Shown piece after piece: positions 18,964 to 29,480 of a DNA stretch of 64,000 bases. This stretch comes from Hymenobacter sp. DG01. GTDB taxonomy: Bacteria > Bacteroidota > Bacteroidia > Cytophagales > Hymenobacteraceae. Below the pieces are notes generated by a model. It saw only the letters and a list, made by a program, of their open reading frames with translations, did no database searches and was not told the DNA's origin. Each line of letters begins with the position of its first letter. The stretch's first letter is position 1. Made by a program: the position numbers and the translations under genes. Location: contig NZ_CP040936.1 in the NCBI RefSeq assembly GCF_006352025.1, positions 3,970,001 through 4,034,000 on the forward strand, in the 5' to 3' direction.

Positions 18964-20163
18964 ATGCTATATCGTTTCCTGCCTACTCCTGCTACCCAGG
19001 CCCTGGGCCTAAGCCTGCTGGCGGGCCTGCTGCTCAGCGCCTGCTCCTCGCCCGACAAACCCGCCCAAGGCGCTGCGGTAGCTTCAGGTTCCTCCGACTC
19101 AGCGGCTACGGCCGCGCCAGTAGCCCCGGCCAACTCGCCCCTACAAGTGGTGGCGCAGTTCCGGGAGCCCCAGATTGTAGGCGTGGCCGTGACGCCCGAT
19201 GGCCGGGTGTTCGGCGACTTTCCGCGCTGGGACGATAACCCGGTAAACGCCATTGCCGAAATCATGCCCGATGGCTCCGTGAAAGGCTACCCCGATGCCA
19301 ACTGGAACCTCTGGAACGAAACCGTCCGCAACGAGCCCCAGAAGCACTGGATCTGCCCCCAGAGCGTACACGCCGATAAAACCGGCATGCTGTGGGTGCT
19401 CGATCCGGCCTCGCCCGGCATCAAAGGCACGGTGCCCGGCGGCCCCAAGCTGGTCAAAATCGACCCCAAGACCGATAAGGTGGTGCAAAACATCAGCATC
19501 CCGGAAAGTGTGGCCTCGCGCAAGTCCTACCTCAACGATGTCCGCATTGATACCCAGAATCAGTACGCTTACATCACCGAGTCGGGGGTAGGGAGCCTAG
19601 TGGTCGTGGATCTGAAGTCGGGGAAGTCGCGCAAGCTGCTGGCCCAGCACCCTTCCATGCTGGCCGATACTACCCTCAACATCAAGGCCGACGGGCACGA
19701 ATTGATTGACCCCAGCGGCAATAAGGCCCGCTTCAACGCCGACGGCATTGCCCTGAGCCAGGACCTGCAGTATCTCTACTGGAAGCCCCTGACCAGCTAC
19801 AAGCTCTACCGCATCAAAACTGAAGCCCTGCGCAATCCGGCTCTGTCGGATGCCCAGCTGGCCAAGCAGATTGAGGATCTGGGCAAGGTTCCCGCCTGCG
19901 ACGGAATGGAAATTGATGCGGCTAATAACGTGTATCTGACCGCTTTTGAGGATCACTCCATCAAGCGCCGCACCCCCGATGGCAAGATTGAAACGGTAGT
20001 GCAGGACCCGCGCCTGGAATGGCCCGATACGTTTGCCTTCTCCGGCGATGGTAAAACTCTGTACATCACCAACTCGGCCATTCACAATACGCCTACCTGG
20101 AACAGAGGCATTGGCAAGCAGGATCAGCCGTACCACATCTTCAAGATGGCTCTTTTCAAGTAG
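18964..20163 (+). CDS. Yellow/major royal jelly protein family lipoprotein
   Basis: A 399-residue protein with a lipoprotein signal (GLSLLAGLLLSAC) and a Ser/Ala linker. It then has a six-bladed propeller typical of the MRJP/yellow (L-dopachrome tautomerase-related) family: VGVAVTPDGRVFGDFPRWDD, PDANWNLW, SVHADKTGMLWVLDPASPG, SYLNDVRIDTQNQYAYITESG and LEWPDTFAFSGDGKTLYITNS. Anchored in the envelope, facing the periplasm or outside. Bacterial members have no firm substrate. A paralogue lies at 44389-45492. It is followed by a terminator. Confidence 0.85.
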   Translation: MLYRFLPTPATQALGLSLLAGLLLSACSSPDKPAQGAAVASGSSDSAATAAPVAPANSPLQVVAQFREPQIVGVAVTPDGRVFGDFPRWDDNPVNAIAEIMPDGSVKGYPDANWNLWNETVRNEPQKHWICPQSVHADKTGMLWVLDPASPGIKGTVPGGPKLVKIDPKTDKVVQNISIPESVASRKSYLNDVRIDTQNQYAYITESGVGSLVVVDLKSGKSRKLLAQHPSMLADTTLNIKADGHELIDPSGNKARFNADGIALSQDLQYLYWKPLTSYKLYRIKTEALRNPALSDAQLAKQIEDLGKVPACDGMEIDAANNVYLTAFEDHSIKRRTPDGKIETVVQDPRLEWPDTFAFSGDGKTLYITNSAIHNTPTWNRGIGKQDQPYHIFKMALFK

Positions 20164-20183
20164 CCCTACCCCATAATTCTGTG

Positions 20184-20216
20184 AAAAGCCGTTCCGGATA
20201 AAAGGGGGCGGCTTTT
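20184..20216 (+). terminator. Terminator hairpin
   Basis: AAAAGCCG at 20184-20191 pairs with CGGCTTTT at 20209-20216, followed by further T residues. It lies after the MRJP-family gene. Confidence 0.65.
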
Positions 20217-20336
20217 CTTTTTATCCCTAGATTAGGCGTTTCGGTTCACTTAAAAACTATAAATCATTTTATGTGGTTGATAGATAGGTTTATTTGAACA
20301 TGCGCATATCAGTTTTAGCTTTTTAATCAACCTATT

Positions 20337-20344
20337 TACATTTG
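20337..20344 (+). promoter_or_regulatory. -7 promoter box of the OGDH operon (TACATTTG)
   Basis: Perfect TAnnTTTG match, with a TTTAG -33-like stretch about 20 bases upstream (20313-20317). The E1 ATG follows 25 bases after the box. Confidence 0.65.
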
Positions 20345-20369
20345 CTCTGACACCACCAGCTCCCACCGC

Positions 20370-23216
20370 ATGGATGCTTACTCTTACATCGCCAATGCAC
20401 ATGGCGAATACATTGACCAGCTTTATCAGTCGTACAAAGCCGATCCACAATCGGTTGACGTAAGCTGGCAGAAATTCTTTGAAGGCTTCGACTTCGCCCA
20501 GCAGTACCCCGAAGGTGGGGTAGGGCAGGCCGATGGCGAAGGCGTACTGACTACGCCCGCAAGCACCAATGGCGCTCCGCAGGTGCGTGCCGTGGATACG
20601 GTTGCCGCCGACAAGGAAACGCAGGTACGCAACCTGATTCATGCCTACCGCAGCCGCGGCCACCTGGTGGCCCGCACCAACCCGGTGCGTGAGCGAAAAG
20701 ACCGCAAAGCCCGCCTGAACCTGCAGGACTTTGGCCTGAGCGACGCCGACCTGGACACTAAGTTCAAGAACGGCGAAGTGCTGGGCCTGGGCACCGAAGC
20801 CACCCTGCGCGACATCGTATCGGCGCTGCAGAAGATTTACACGCGCACCATCGGGTTCGAGTACATGTACATCCGCGACCCGCAGGTGCTCGACTGGTTC
20901 CGCACGAAGGTGGAGAAGGACTCGCTGAGCTTCAATCCTGGCGTGGAGTACAAGAAGCGCATCCTGAGCAAGCTCAACGAGGCCGTTGTCTTCGAGAACT
21001 TCCTGCATACTAAATTTCTGGGCCAGAAGCGCTTTTCGCTGGAAGGCGGTGAAACTACTATTCCGGCCCTCGACGCCATCATTCGGAAGGGTGCTGAGCT
21101 GGGCGTGGAGGAAGTGATGATTGGTATGGCCCACCGCGGCCGCCTGAACGTGCTGGCCAACATCATGGGTAAAACCTACGAGCAGATCTTCTCGGAATTC
21201 GAGGGCACTGCCGTACCGGACCTGACCATGGGCGACGGCGACGTGAAGTACCACATGGGCTACAGTAGCCAGGTAGATGCCGGTGGCCGCAGCGTGAACC
21301 TGAAACTGGCGCCTAACCCCTCCCACCTAGAGGCGGTGAACCCGGTAGTAGAAGGCTTCGTGCGCGCCAAGCTCGACCACGGCTACCAGAACGACTATAA
21401 TAAGGTGTTGCCCATCCTGATTCACGGCGATGCCGCCGTGGCCGGGCAGGGCATTGGGTACGAGGTAACGCAGATGTCGCAGCTGGAAGGCTACAAGACG
21501 GGCGGCACCGTACACTTTGTCATCAACAACCAGGTAGGCTTTACCACCGACTTCGAAGACGCCCGCTCCTCTATCTACAGCACCGACCTAGCGAAGATTA
21601 TCGACGCGCCGGTGGTGCACGTAAACGGCGACGACCCCGAAGCCGTGGTATTTGCCGTGCAACTCGCCACTGAGTACCGGCAGCAGTTTCACGCCGATAT
21701 CTTTATTGATATGGTGTGCTACCGTCGCCACGGTCACAACGAGTCCGACGAGCCTAAATTCACCCAGCCCACGCTGTACAACCTCATCAGCAAGCACCAG
21801 AACCCCCGCGAGGTGTACAATGCTATGCTGGTAGAGCGCGGCGACGTGGACAAGGAGCTAGCTAACCAGATGGACCGCGAGTTCCGCGACCTGCTCCAGG
21901 CCCGCCTCGATATGGTGAAGCAGAAGCCCCTGCCCTACAACTACCAGGCCCTCGAAAACGAATGGCGCAGCCTGCGCCGCTCCAAGCCCGAGGACTTCGA
22001 CCAGTCGCCGGCTACCGGTATCAGTGAGGAGCTGGTGCAGAAGGTAGGCACGGCGCTTACTACCCTGCCCGAGGGCTTCAAACCCCTGAAGCAGATTGAC
22101 AACCTGATGAAGGAGCGTAAGAAGATGTTCTTCGAAACGCGCGTCCTCAACTGGGCCGCCGGCGAGCTGCTGGCTTATGGTTCGTTGCTGGCCGAAAAGC
22201 ACATTGTGCGCCTAAGTGGCCAGGATGTGCAGCGCGGCACGTTCTCGCATCGCCACGCCGTCCTGCACGACGCCGAAACCTCCGCGCCCTACAACTCTTT
22301 GAACTACATCGAGGAGGGTCAGGAGAAGCTGAACATCTACAACTCGCTGCTGAGTGAGTATGGGGTGTTGGGCTTTGAGTTCGGCTACGCCATGGCCAAC
22401 CCCACGGCCCTTGTGATTTGGGAAGCTCAGTTCGGCGACTTCGCCAACGGCGCCCAGACCATGATTGACCAGTTCGTGGTGTCGTCGGAAAGTAAGTGGC
22501 AGCGCATGAACGGCCTGGTAATGCTCCTGCCCCACGGCTACGAAGGCCAGGGCCCGGAGCACTCCAACGCCCGCCCCGAGCGTTTCCTGCAGCTGGCGGC
22601 CGAAAACAACATCGTGGTAGCCAACATGACCACGCCGGCCAACTTCTTCCACGCCCTGCGTCGTCAGCTGACCTGGGAGTTCCGCAAGCCGCTGGTGGTA
22701 ATGTCGCCCAAGTCCATGCTGCGCCACCCGCTGTGCGTGTCGCCGGTGGAGGAGTTCACCTCCGGTACTTTCCGCGAAGTGCTCGGTGACGTGTACGCCG
22801 AGGACAAGAAGGTGAAGCGCGTATTGCTGTGCTCGGGCAAGGTATATTTTGATTTGCTGGAAGAGCAGCAGAACTCGCAGCGTAAGGATGTGGCCATCGT
22901 GCGCCTGGAACAGCTGCACCCCTTCCCCAAAAAGCAACTGGACGCTGAGCTAGCAAAGTATCCCAAAGCCAAGGTGTACTGGGTACAAGAGGAGCCCGAA
23001 AACATGGGTTACTGGAACTACCTGCTCCGCTTCATGCGCCGCGAGCTGGAAGATGTGATTTCGCGCAAGCCTTCGGCCTCGCCGGCTACCGGCTACAACA
23101 AGGTGCACGTGAAGGAGCAAAAGGACCTCGTGGCCCGCGCCTTCGACAAGCCCCGCGAAGAGGTAGCCGATACCGTTATCAAGGAAACCGCCGCCAACGC
23201 GCAAAAAACCGATTAA
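20370..23216 (+). CDS. sucA: 2-oxoglutarate dehydrogenase E1 component
   Basis: A thiamin-diphosphate enzyme that decarboxylates 2-oxoglutarate and reductively succinylates the lipoyl arm of E2 in the TCA cycle. 948 residues, the full family length. It starts with the E2-contacting segment MDAYSYIANAHGEYIDQLYQ. Active-site blocks include GMAHRGRLNVLANIMGK, LKLAPNPSHLEAVNPV, the ThDP motif HGDAAVAGQGIGYEV, and HGYEGQGPEHSNARPERFLQ. It is 131 bases upstream of the E2 gene, forming an operon; E3 is separate at 34759. Cytoplasmic. Confidence 0.97.
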   Translation: MDAYSYIANAHGEYIDQLYQSYKADPQSVDVSWQKFFEGFDFAQQYPEGGVGQADGEGVLTTPASTNGAPQVRAVDTVAADKETQVRNLIHAYRSRGHLVARTNPVRERKDRKARLNLQDFGLSDADLDTKFKNGEVLGLGTEATLRDIVSALQKIYTRTIGFEYMYIRDPQVLDWFRTKVEKDSLSFNPGVEYKKRILSKLNEAVVFENFLHTKFLGQKRFSLEGGETTIPALDAIIRKGAELGVEEVMIGMAHRGRLNVLANIMGKTYEQIFSEFEGTAVPDLTMGDGDVKYHMGYSSQVDAGGRSVNLKLAPNPSHLEAVNPVVEGFVRAKLDHGYQNDYNKVLPILIHGDAAVAGQGIGYEVTQMSQLEGYKTGGTVHFVINNQVGFTTDFEDARSSIYSTDLAKIIDAPVVHVNGDDPEAVVFAVQLATEYRQQFHADIFIDMVCYRRHGHNESDEPKFTQPTLYNLISKHQNPREVYNAMLVERGDVDKELANQMDREFRDLLQARLDMVKQKPLPYNYQALENEWRSLRRSKPEDFDQSPATGISEELVQKVGTALTTLPEGFKPLKQIDNLMKERKKMFFETRVLNWAAGELLAYGSLLAEKHIVRLSGQDVQRGTFSHRHAVLHDAETSAPYNSLNYIEEGQEKLNIYNSLLSEYGVLGFEFGYAMANPTALVIWEAQFGDFANGAQTMIDQFVVSSESKWQRMNGLVMLLPHGYEGQGPEHSNARPERFLQLAAENNIVVANMTTPANFFHALRRQLTWEFRKPLVVMSPKSMLRHPLCVSPVEEFTSGTFREVLGDVYAEDKKVKRVLLCSGKVYFDLLEEQQNSQRKDVAIVRLEQLHPFPKKQLDAELAKYPKAKVYWVQEEPENMGYWNYLLRFMRRELEDVISRKPSASPATGYNKVHVKEQKDLVARAFDKPREEVADTVIKETAANAQKTD

Positions 23217-23347
23217 GCAGGCAGCCTGCCGGCCCCAGAGGCGTATGCTGATAAGGCCGGCAGGCAACGCAGAGTCGATAGTCGTTCAGGAACGTAAGCT
23301 GCCTGGCTTGCGCTACTACCCACCGAAACCCTTCAAAATTCCCACCT

Positions 23348-25033
<1,686 letters not shown>

Positions 25034-25049
25034 GTTGATTCGCTTGTAG

Positions 25050-25083
25050 AAAAGCCGTGTTTCCAACTGGAAGCACGGCTTTT
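25050..25083 (+). terminator. Terminator of the sucAB operon
   Basis: The stem AAAAGCCGTGTTTCC / GGAAGCACGGCTTTT, with one T-G pair, closes a 4-base loop and runs into a T tract. Confidence 0.85.
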
Positions 25084-25158
25084 TTATGTGATGCACCCAC
25101 GGTACACCACGCCCGCAAGAACTTTACTGGCCGGCGGTAGCCTCTTGCCATAACGCAA

Positions 25159-25190
25159 AAAAGCCCTCTGGGACAAACCAGGGGGCTTTT
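25159..25190. terminator. Terminator of the globin gene
   Basis: A 13-bp stem at 25159-25171 and 25178-25190 with one wobble, and A/T runs at both ends. It is placed to stop minus-strand transcripts from the globin genes. Confidence 0.75.
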
Positions 25191-25264
25191 CAGCGGGTGG
25201 GTGGGGTGGGTGGGAAGTGCGGAAGGAGTGGGAAACGGGATGGATGTAAAAGCGGGGTAGGAGG

Positions 25265-25633
25265 CTATGCGCCGCGGGACGAAGAAGCCAGCGTAGCCAC
25301 TTTGTGCTTAGCTTCCTCAGCCTTGGAACCGGCGAATTTCTCGTCAACGGTGCGCTTCAGCAAAGAAACCCAACGCTGGAAAAGCGGGCCCTGGGCCGGC
25401 AGCGCCGAGTGCAGGGGTACCATTTCGCCTTCCTGGTAGCGGGTGGTGCCCAGCAGCGCCGTGCTCCAATAGTCGTACATGGAGGTGAGGTGGCGGGGCC
25501 AGTGCACGCGTGCTACGGCGTTGCACAGGGGGCCCAGCAGCTCGTCTTCATTGGCCATGCTGAAGGCGGTATCCACCAGCGTCTTGATGTCACCTTCGGT
25601 GCGCAGATCGGGGAGGGTAGGGGTAGTAGCCAT
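25265..25633 (-). CDS. Group III truncated globin paralogue lacking the proximal histidine
   Basis: 122 residues of the group III truncated hemoglobin family: DIKTLVDTAFSM, LLGPLCNAV, HWPRHLTSMYDYWSTALLG, then VPLHSALPAQGPLFQRWVSLL. Alignment with the neighbouring globin puts its proximal His (SRHFHRWLNLF) opposite Leu here (GPLFQRW), so the usual heme iron ligand is missing. The C-terminus is also short and serine-rich. It may bind heme differently, bind another ligand, or be decaying. It is downstream of the intact globin in the same direction, with its own promoter-like region. Confidence 0.8.
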   Translation of the reverse strand: MATTPTLPDLRTEGDIKTLVDTAFSMANEDELLGPLCNAVARVHWPRHLTSMYDYWSTALLGTTRYQEGEMVPLHSALPAQGPLFQRWVSLLKRTVDEKFAGSKAEEAKHKVATLASSSRGA

Positions 25634-25663
25634 ACGGTTTTGGTAGGACTGGTGGATACGCAG

Positions 25664-25683
25664 CGAATTTACGCAAGTTGCGT
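25664..25683 (-). promoter_or_regulatory. Candidate operator and -7 box upstream of the degenerate globin
   Basis: ACGCAAGTTGCGT at 25671-25683 is a 13-base palindrome. On the minus strand it abuts TAAATTCG (25671-25664), a near match to the -7 box, about 30 bases before the ATG at 25633. A regulator bound here would overlap the promoter. The regulator is unknown. Confidence 0.45.
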
Positions 25684-25783
25684 GATATTCGCCGTGTAGC
25701 GAAAAATATTTTTCTGATTCTGCGAAAGAATGTTTCTTCGCCCTGATTGACAGCCTGCTAAGGTACTTTACCGATAAAAAGTT

Positions 25784-26176
25784 TCATAACAGATTCAGCG
25801 GATTTTGGGCTTGCTGGATACGATACTCGAAAATGGAAGCAAGGTTACCCGCTTTGTGCAAGGCTTCATCAGCTTTCGGGCCACTGAAGTGAGCCTCAAT
25901 GGTTTCCACAAATAAATTCAGCCACCGGTGGAAATGGCGGCTGTCCACGGGCAGGGCCAGGTGCTTCGGGAAGGGCCGACCCCGGTAGCGGCCGGTGCCC
26001 AGCAGCAGGCTGCTCCAGAAATCGTACATAGTAGCCAGGTGGCGCGGCCAGTGGTCCTGCACTACGCCTTCGAAGATGGGCCCTATGAGGTCATCGGATT
26101 GTACGCGGCTGTAAAAAGCATCAACCAGCAGCCGGATGTCGTCTTCGGTTTGGATATCGGGCAGGTTTTCAGACAT
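25784..26176 (-). CDS. Group III truncated hemoglobin
   Basis: 130 residues with the full group III truncated globin pattern: DIRLLVDAFYSRVQ, LIGPIFEGV, HWPRHLATMYDFWSSLLLGTGRY, FPKHLALPVDSRHFHRWLNLF and EALHKAGNLASIFEYRI. The proximal histidine is in SRHFHRW. Such globins bind O2, NO or peroxide; the role in this lineage is unproven. It is immediately upstream, in the same direction, of the histidine-less paralogue at 25265, suggesting tandem duplication. Cytoplasmic. Confidence 0.9.
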   Translation of the reverse strand: MSENLPDIQTEDDIRLLVDAFYSRVQSDDLIGPIFEGVVQDHWPRHLATMYDFWSSLLLGTGRYRGRPFPKHLALPVDSRHFHRWLNLFVETIEAHFSGPKADEALHKAGNLASIFEYRIQQAQNPLNLL

Positions 26177-26262
26177 GGTACTTCTAACGCAAAAGGCCCG
26201 GTTGCGGCTAGTCAGGCGGGCAAGGGATGGTGGATGGATGGTATCACTCGTTTAGTAAGGCT

Positions 26263-26290
26263 GTCATTCCTCGGCTACGCTCGGAATGAC
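26263..26290. repeat. Short palindromic repeat, different class
   Basis: GTCATTCC and GGAATGAC enclose TCGGCTACGC-type sequence with partial inner pairing. The GTCATTCCGAGCG-like core is a known type of dispersed bacterial palindrome. It lies between the globin and EamA genes. Only one copy is in this window. Confidence 0.6.
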
Positions 26291-26358
26291 GTTCCCTCTT
26301 TACCATTCGCTAAGCCTAATGAGGTTTGGGCACACGAAGGGGGTAGGAGGCCAGCTGC

Positions 26359-27285
26359 TTAGGTAGTTTTTACGGGTCGGCGGCCGCCCAGCACCACCAG
26401 GGCCACGGCCAGCACGATCAGGCCGGCACCGCCCAGCATGCCCGCGTTCAGGGTTTCGCCGGCGAAGGCCCAGCCCAGCAGCACGGCCACCACTGGGTTT
26501 ACGAAAGCGTAAGTGCCGGCCAGAGCAGGCTCCACGACCCGCAGCAGCCAGATATAAGCCGTGAAAGCCACAATCGACCCGAACGTAACCAGGTAGGCGT
26601 AGGCCCCCCACGATTTGGCCGTTACCTGAGCCAGTTGGAAGCCTTGTGCCTCACCGCGCAGCAGGCCTACCACCAGCATCACCAGCCCGCCGCACAGCAT
26701 CTGCATTCCGCCCGAGAGGAAGGGCGAGGGGGTGGGCTGGTGCCGTTTGGAGTAGAGGGAGCCAATGGCCCACACCAGCGCGGCCGTAAGTACCAGCCCC
26801 ATGCCCAGGGCCTCGTGGCCGGGCAGGGCTACGTGGCTGGCGCCCGGAGTGCGGGCCAGCAGGTACACGCCACCCATGCCGCACACCAGGCCCAGGACCA
26901 CGGCCGGGGTAGGGCGCTGGGCTACCCCGCTCCACCAGCCCAATACCGCCAGAAACATGGGCACCGTGGCTACCAGCAGGGCCGCCAGCCCCGAGGGAAC
27001 GTACTGCTCGCCCAGGGTCACGCCGCCGTTGCCGAAAGCCAGCAGACAGATACCGATAACCAGCGCCACGCCCCAGCCCCGCCAGGTAGGGGCCGGCTCG
27101 CCGCGCAGGCGCATAAAGATGTAGAGCACGGCTCCGGCCAGGGCATAGCGGCTGCCAGCCATCAGCAGGGGCGGCATCGAGTCGATGGCGAAGCGGATGC
27201 CCAGGTAGGTTGAGCCCCAGATCAGGTACACGGCGGCAAAGGCCAGCAGCAGGGAAACGCGGGAAGGAGTGGTATTGACAGACAT
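26359..27285 (-). CDS. DMT-family transporter (EamA domains)
   Basis: 308 residues from the ATG at 27285 (MSVNTTPSRVSLLLAFAAVY). Ten predicted TM helices form two EamA repeats. Signatures are YLIWGSTYLGIRFAIDSMPP near the start, EQYVPSGLAALLVATVPMFL in repeat one and LEPALAGTY-like VEPALAGTYAFVNPVVAVLL in repeat two. This resembles the YedA/RhaT-type drug/metabolite exporters. The longer open frame upstream overlaps the M1 peptidase gene and is not coding. A perfect -7 box lies 22 bases before the ATG. Inner membrane; substrate unknown. Confidence 0.9.
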   Translation of the reverse strand: MSVNTTPSRVSLLLAFAAVYLIWGSTYLGIRFAIDSMPPLLMAGSRYALAGAVLYIFMRLRGEPAPTWRGWGVALVIGICLLAFGNGGVTLGEQYVPSGLAALLVATVPMFLAVLGWWSGVAQRPTPAVVLGLVCGMGGVYLLARTPGASHVALPGHEALGMGLVLTAALVWAIGSLYSKRHQPTPSPFLSGGMQMLCGGLVMLVVGLLRGEAQGFQLAQVTAKSWGAYAYLVTFGSIVAFTAYIWLLRVVEPALAGTYAFVNPVVAVLLGWAFAGETLNAGMLGGAGLIVLAVALVVLGGRRPVKTT

Positions 27286-27306
27286 AGCCAGAAGAGAAAC
27301 CGGCCG

Positions 27307-27314
27307 CAAACCTA
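27307..27314 (-). promoter_or_regulatory. -7 promoter box of the EamA gene
   Basis: Reads TAGGTTTG on the minus strand, a perfect TAnnTTTG match, 21 bases upstream of the ATG. It supports 27285 as the start. Confidence 0.65.
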
Positions 27315-27465
27315 CGGGAAGTAAGAACAAGGTTTGGCCTCGGTAGGGGGGTAGGCCGCCGAACTGGGTTTCTGCCGGGGCCTGATGGAGCGTAGCCGCT
27401 CCGGCCTTATGCGGCGCTTCCTTCGGAATACCGTTCTTTACTTTCTCTACCCTTACTGTTTGCCC

Positions 27466-29130
27466 GTGCGTTTCTTTTCTGCTTTGCTTACGGCCGGCCT
27501 GCTCGGTCTGGCCCCCGCTTCCTCGGCGCAGCTCATGCAGCCGAAGTCGTTGTTTACCCGCGCCGATTCGCTGCGGGGGCACCTCTCGCCCCTGCGCGCC
27601 TGCTACGACGTTAACTACTACCACCTCGATGTGCAGCTGGACGTGGCCCGCAAGACCCTCCGGGGCTCCAACCTGTTCCGCTTCACGGCCACCCAGGATT
27701 TCAGCCGCCTGCAGTTCGATCTGTTTGCCAACCTGAAGGTGGAGAAGGTGGAATACCAGGGCAAGCCTGTGCCGTTTACCCGCGAGGCTAATGCCGTGTT
27801 CGTCACGTTTCCTACCCCCATCCGGCAGGGCAACCGCGCCGAGTTTACGGTGTACTATGCCGGCCAGCCCACCGAGGCCAAGAACGCACCCTGGGACGGT
27901 GGCCTCGTCTTCACTCAGGACAGCAAGGGCAAGCCTTGGGTTGCCACGGCCTGCCAGGGGGTAGGGGCCAGCATCTGGTGGCCCACCAAAGACCACCAAT
28001 CCGACGAGCCAGACTCCATGCTCATCAGCGTGACGGTGCCCAAGGGCCTGAAAGACATTTCGAACGGACGCCTGCGCAAAACCACTTCGCTCAGGGGCGG
28101 TGCCACCCGCTTCGACTGGTTTGTGAGTAACCCCATCAACAACTACGATGTGGCCCTGAACGTGGGCGACTACACCCACTTCGCCGATGAGTACGCCGGC
28201 GAGAAAGGCAAGCTCACGCTCGACTATTGGGTGCTGCCAGAAAACCTGGCCAAAGCCAAAACCCAGTTTGCGGCCAACGTAAAGCCTATGCTCAAATCAA
28301 TGGAGAACTGGTTCGGGCCCTACCCCTTCTACGAAGACGGATTCAAACTGGTAGAAACGCCTCACCTGGGCATGGAGCACCAGAGCGCCGTAGCCTACGG
28401 TAACAAGTACCTGAACGGCTACCTGGGCAAAGACCGCTCAGAAACCGGCTGGGGCCTGAAGTGGGACTTCATCATTATCCATGAAAGCGGGCACGAGTGG
28501 TTCGGCAACAACATCACCGCCCAGGACATTGCCGATATGTGGATTCACGAGAGCTTCACTACCTACTCCGAGGCCCTGTTCGTGGAAAGCCAGTTCGGCA
28601 AGGATGCGACCCACCAGTACATCCACGGCCAGCGCCGCAACATCCAGAACGATGGGCCCATCATTGGGCCTTATGAGGTAAACAAGGAGGGCTCATCCGA
28701 CATGTACGACAAGGGCAGCAACCTGCTCCACCTCATCCGGACGGCTTACGTACCCGACGATGCCCGGTGGGGGGAGCTACTGCGCGGTCTTTCGCGCACC
28801 TTCTACCACCAAACCGTAACTACGGCACAAGTAGTAGGCTACTTCAACCAGCAGCTCGGCCAGGACCTGACGCCCATCTTCGACCAGTACCTGCGCCACG
28901 CCGGCCTCCCTACCCTGGAGGTGCGCTTCAATGCCCAGGGTCAGCCCCTGGCCCGTTGGGTTGCCAGCGTGCCCGGGTTCAACCTGCCTGCCCGCTTGCG
29001 TACGGCCGGCGGCGAGTACCGTACCGTGCCCCTCACTACCTCCTTCCAGCCCCTGAACCTGCCCGGCCTCACCCGCACCAACCTGGAAGTGGACACCCTG
29101 AACTATTACATCGGAGTGCTGGTGGAATAG
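27466..29130 (+). CDS. Secreted M1-family metallopeptidase
   Basis: About 554 residues from the GTG at 27466, which gives a standard signal peptide (MRFFSALLTAGLLGLAPASS). In-frame ATGs at 27385 and 27409 would add an odd second hydrophobic stretch. It is an aminopeptidase-N-like protein: GMEN-type substrate motif as LGMEHQSAVAYGN, zinc site HESGHEWFGNN with the third ligand Glu in WIHESFTTYSE. It lacks the long C-terminal helical domain of PepN and ends after a short beta domain. Likely periplasmic or surface peptide trimming. It is divergent from the EamA gene. Confidence 0.9.
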   Translation: MRFFSALLTAGLLGLAPASSAQLMQPKSLFTRADSLRGHLSPLRACYDVNYYHLDVQLDVARKTLRGSNLFRFTATQDFSRLQFDLFANLKVEKVEYQGKPVPFTREANAVFVTFPTPIRQGNRAEFTVYYAGQPTEAKNAPWDGGLVFTQDSKGKPWVATACQGVGASIWWPTKDHQSDEPDSMLISVTVPKGLKDISNGRLRKTTSLRGGATRFDWFVSNPINNYDVALNVGDYTHFADEYAGEKGKLTLDYWVLPENLAKAKTQFAANVKPMLKSMENWFGPYPFYEDGFKLVETPHLGMEHQSAVAYGNKYLNGYLGKDRSETGWGLKWDFIIIHESGHEWFGNNITAQDIADMWIHESFTTYSEALFVESQFGKDATHQYIHGQRRNIQNDGPIIGPYEVNKEGSSDMYDKGSNLLHLIRTAYVPDDARWGELLRGLSRTFYHQTVTTAQVVGYFNQQLGQDLTPIFDQYLRHAGLPTLEVRFNAQGQPLARWVASVPGFNLPARLRTAGGEYRTVPLTTSFQPLNLPGLTRTNLEVDTLNYYIGVLVE

Positions 29131-29480
29131 CCGGCTCCTCATCGAAACCAAGAAAACAGAGCTATTCTCAAATTGGATTTAGTTAATCCGAATTTGGGAC
29201 AGGGCGTTGGCTTGACTTGAAGTGGATAGATTAAAAATAGGTTAATTTTACAGTTGAAGCCGCACTAATTCTGCTGGCGTGTGGTTTGCTTGGCTTCCTG
29301 GCTCAGCTGTACTGTCCGCAAGCGCTAGGCTTTGGGTCGGATATTGTAAGTAGATTTTGAATTTTATCTGGCTGTCTGATGCTACCGCCGGCCTGCTGAG
29401 CACTGAGCTCAGAAGCGGGCGGGGAGTAGGCCTCCGGTAAGTAACAGGTTTTTAGCGAAGCAATTCTATTCCGTCAGACT
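29131..29480. other. Intergenic region with possible promoter
   Basis: 350 bases before the Crp/Fnr gene. TAGATTTT at 29351-29358 resembles a -7 box, with TTTG at 29331. No terminator with a strong stem and no gene seen. Confidence 0.4.

Noticed and set aside
25265..25633. Treating the His-less globin as a simple pseudogene
   Set aside because: The reading frame is intact, the rest of the globin pattern is retained and there is a plausible promoter, so it is kept as a coding gene with the missing residue noted.
27286..28179. N-terminal extension of the EamA open frame on the minus strand
   Set aside because: The 298 extra codons overlap the M1 peptidase gene and have shadow-type composition. 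A -7 box and a good start at 27285 give the true gene.
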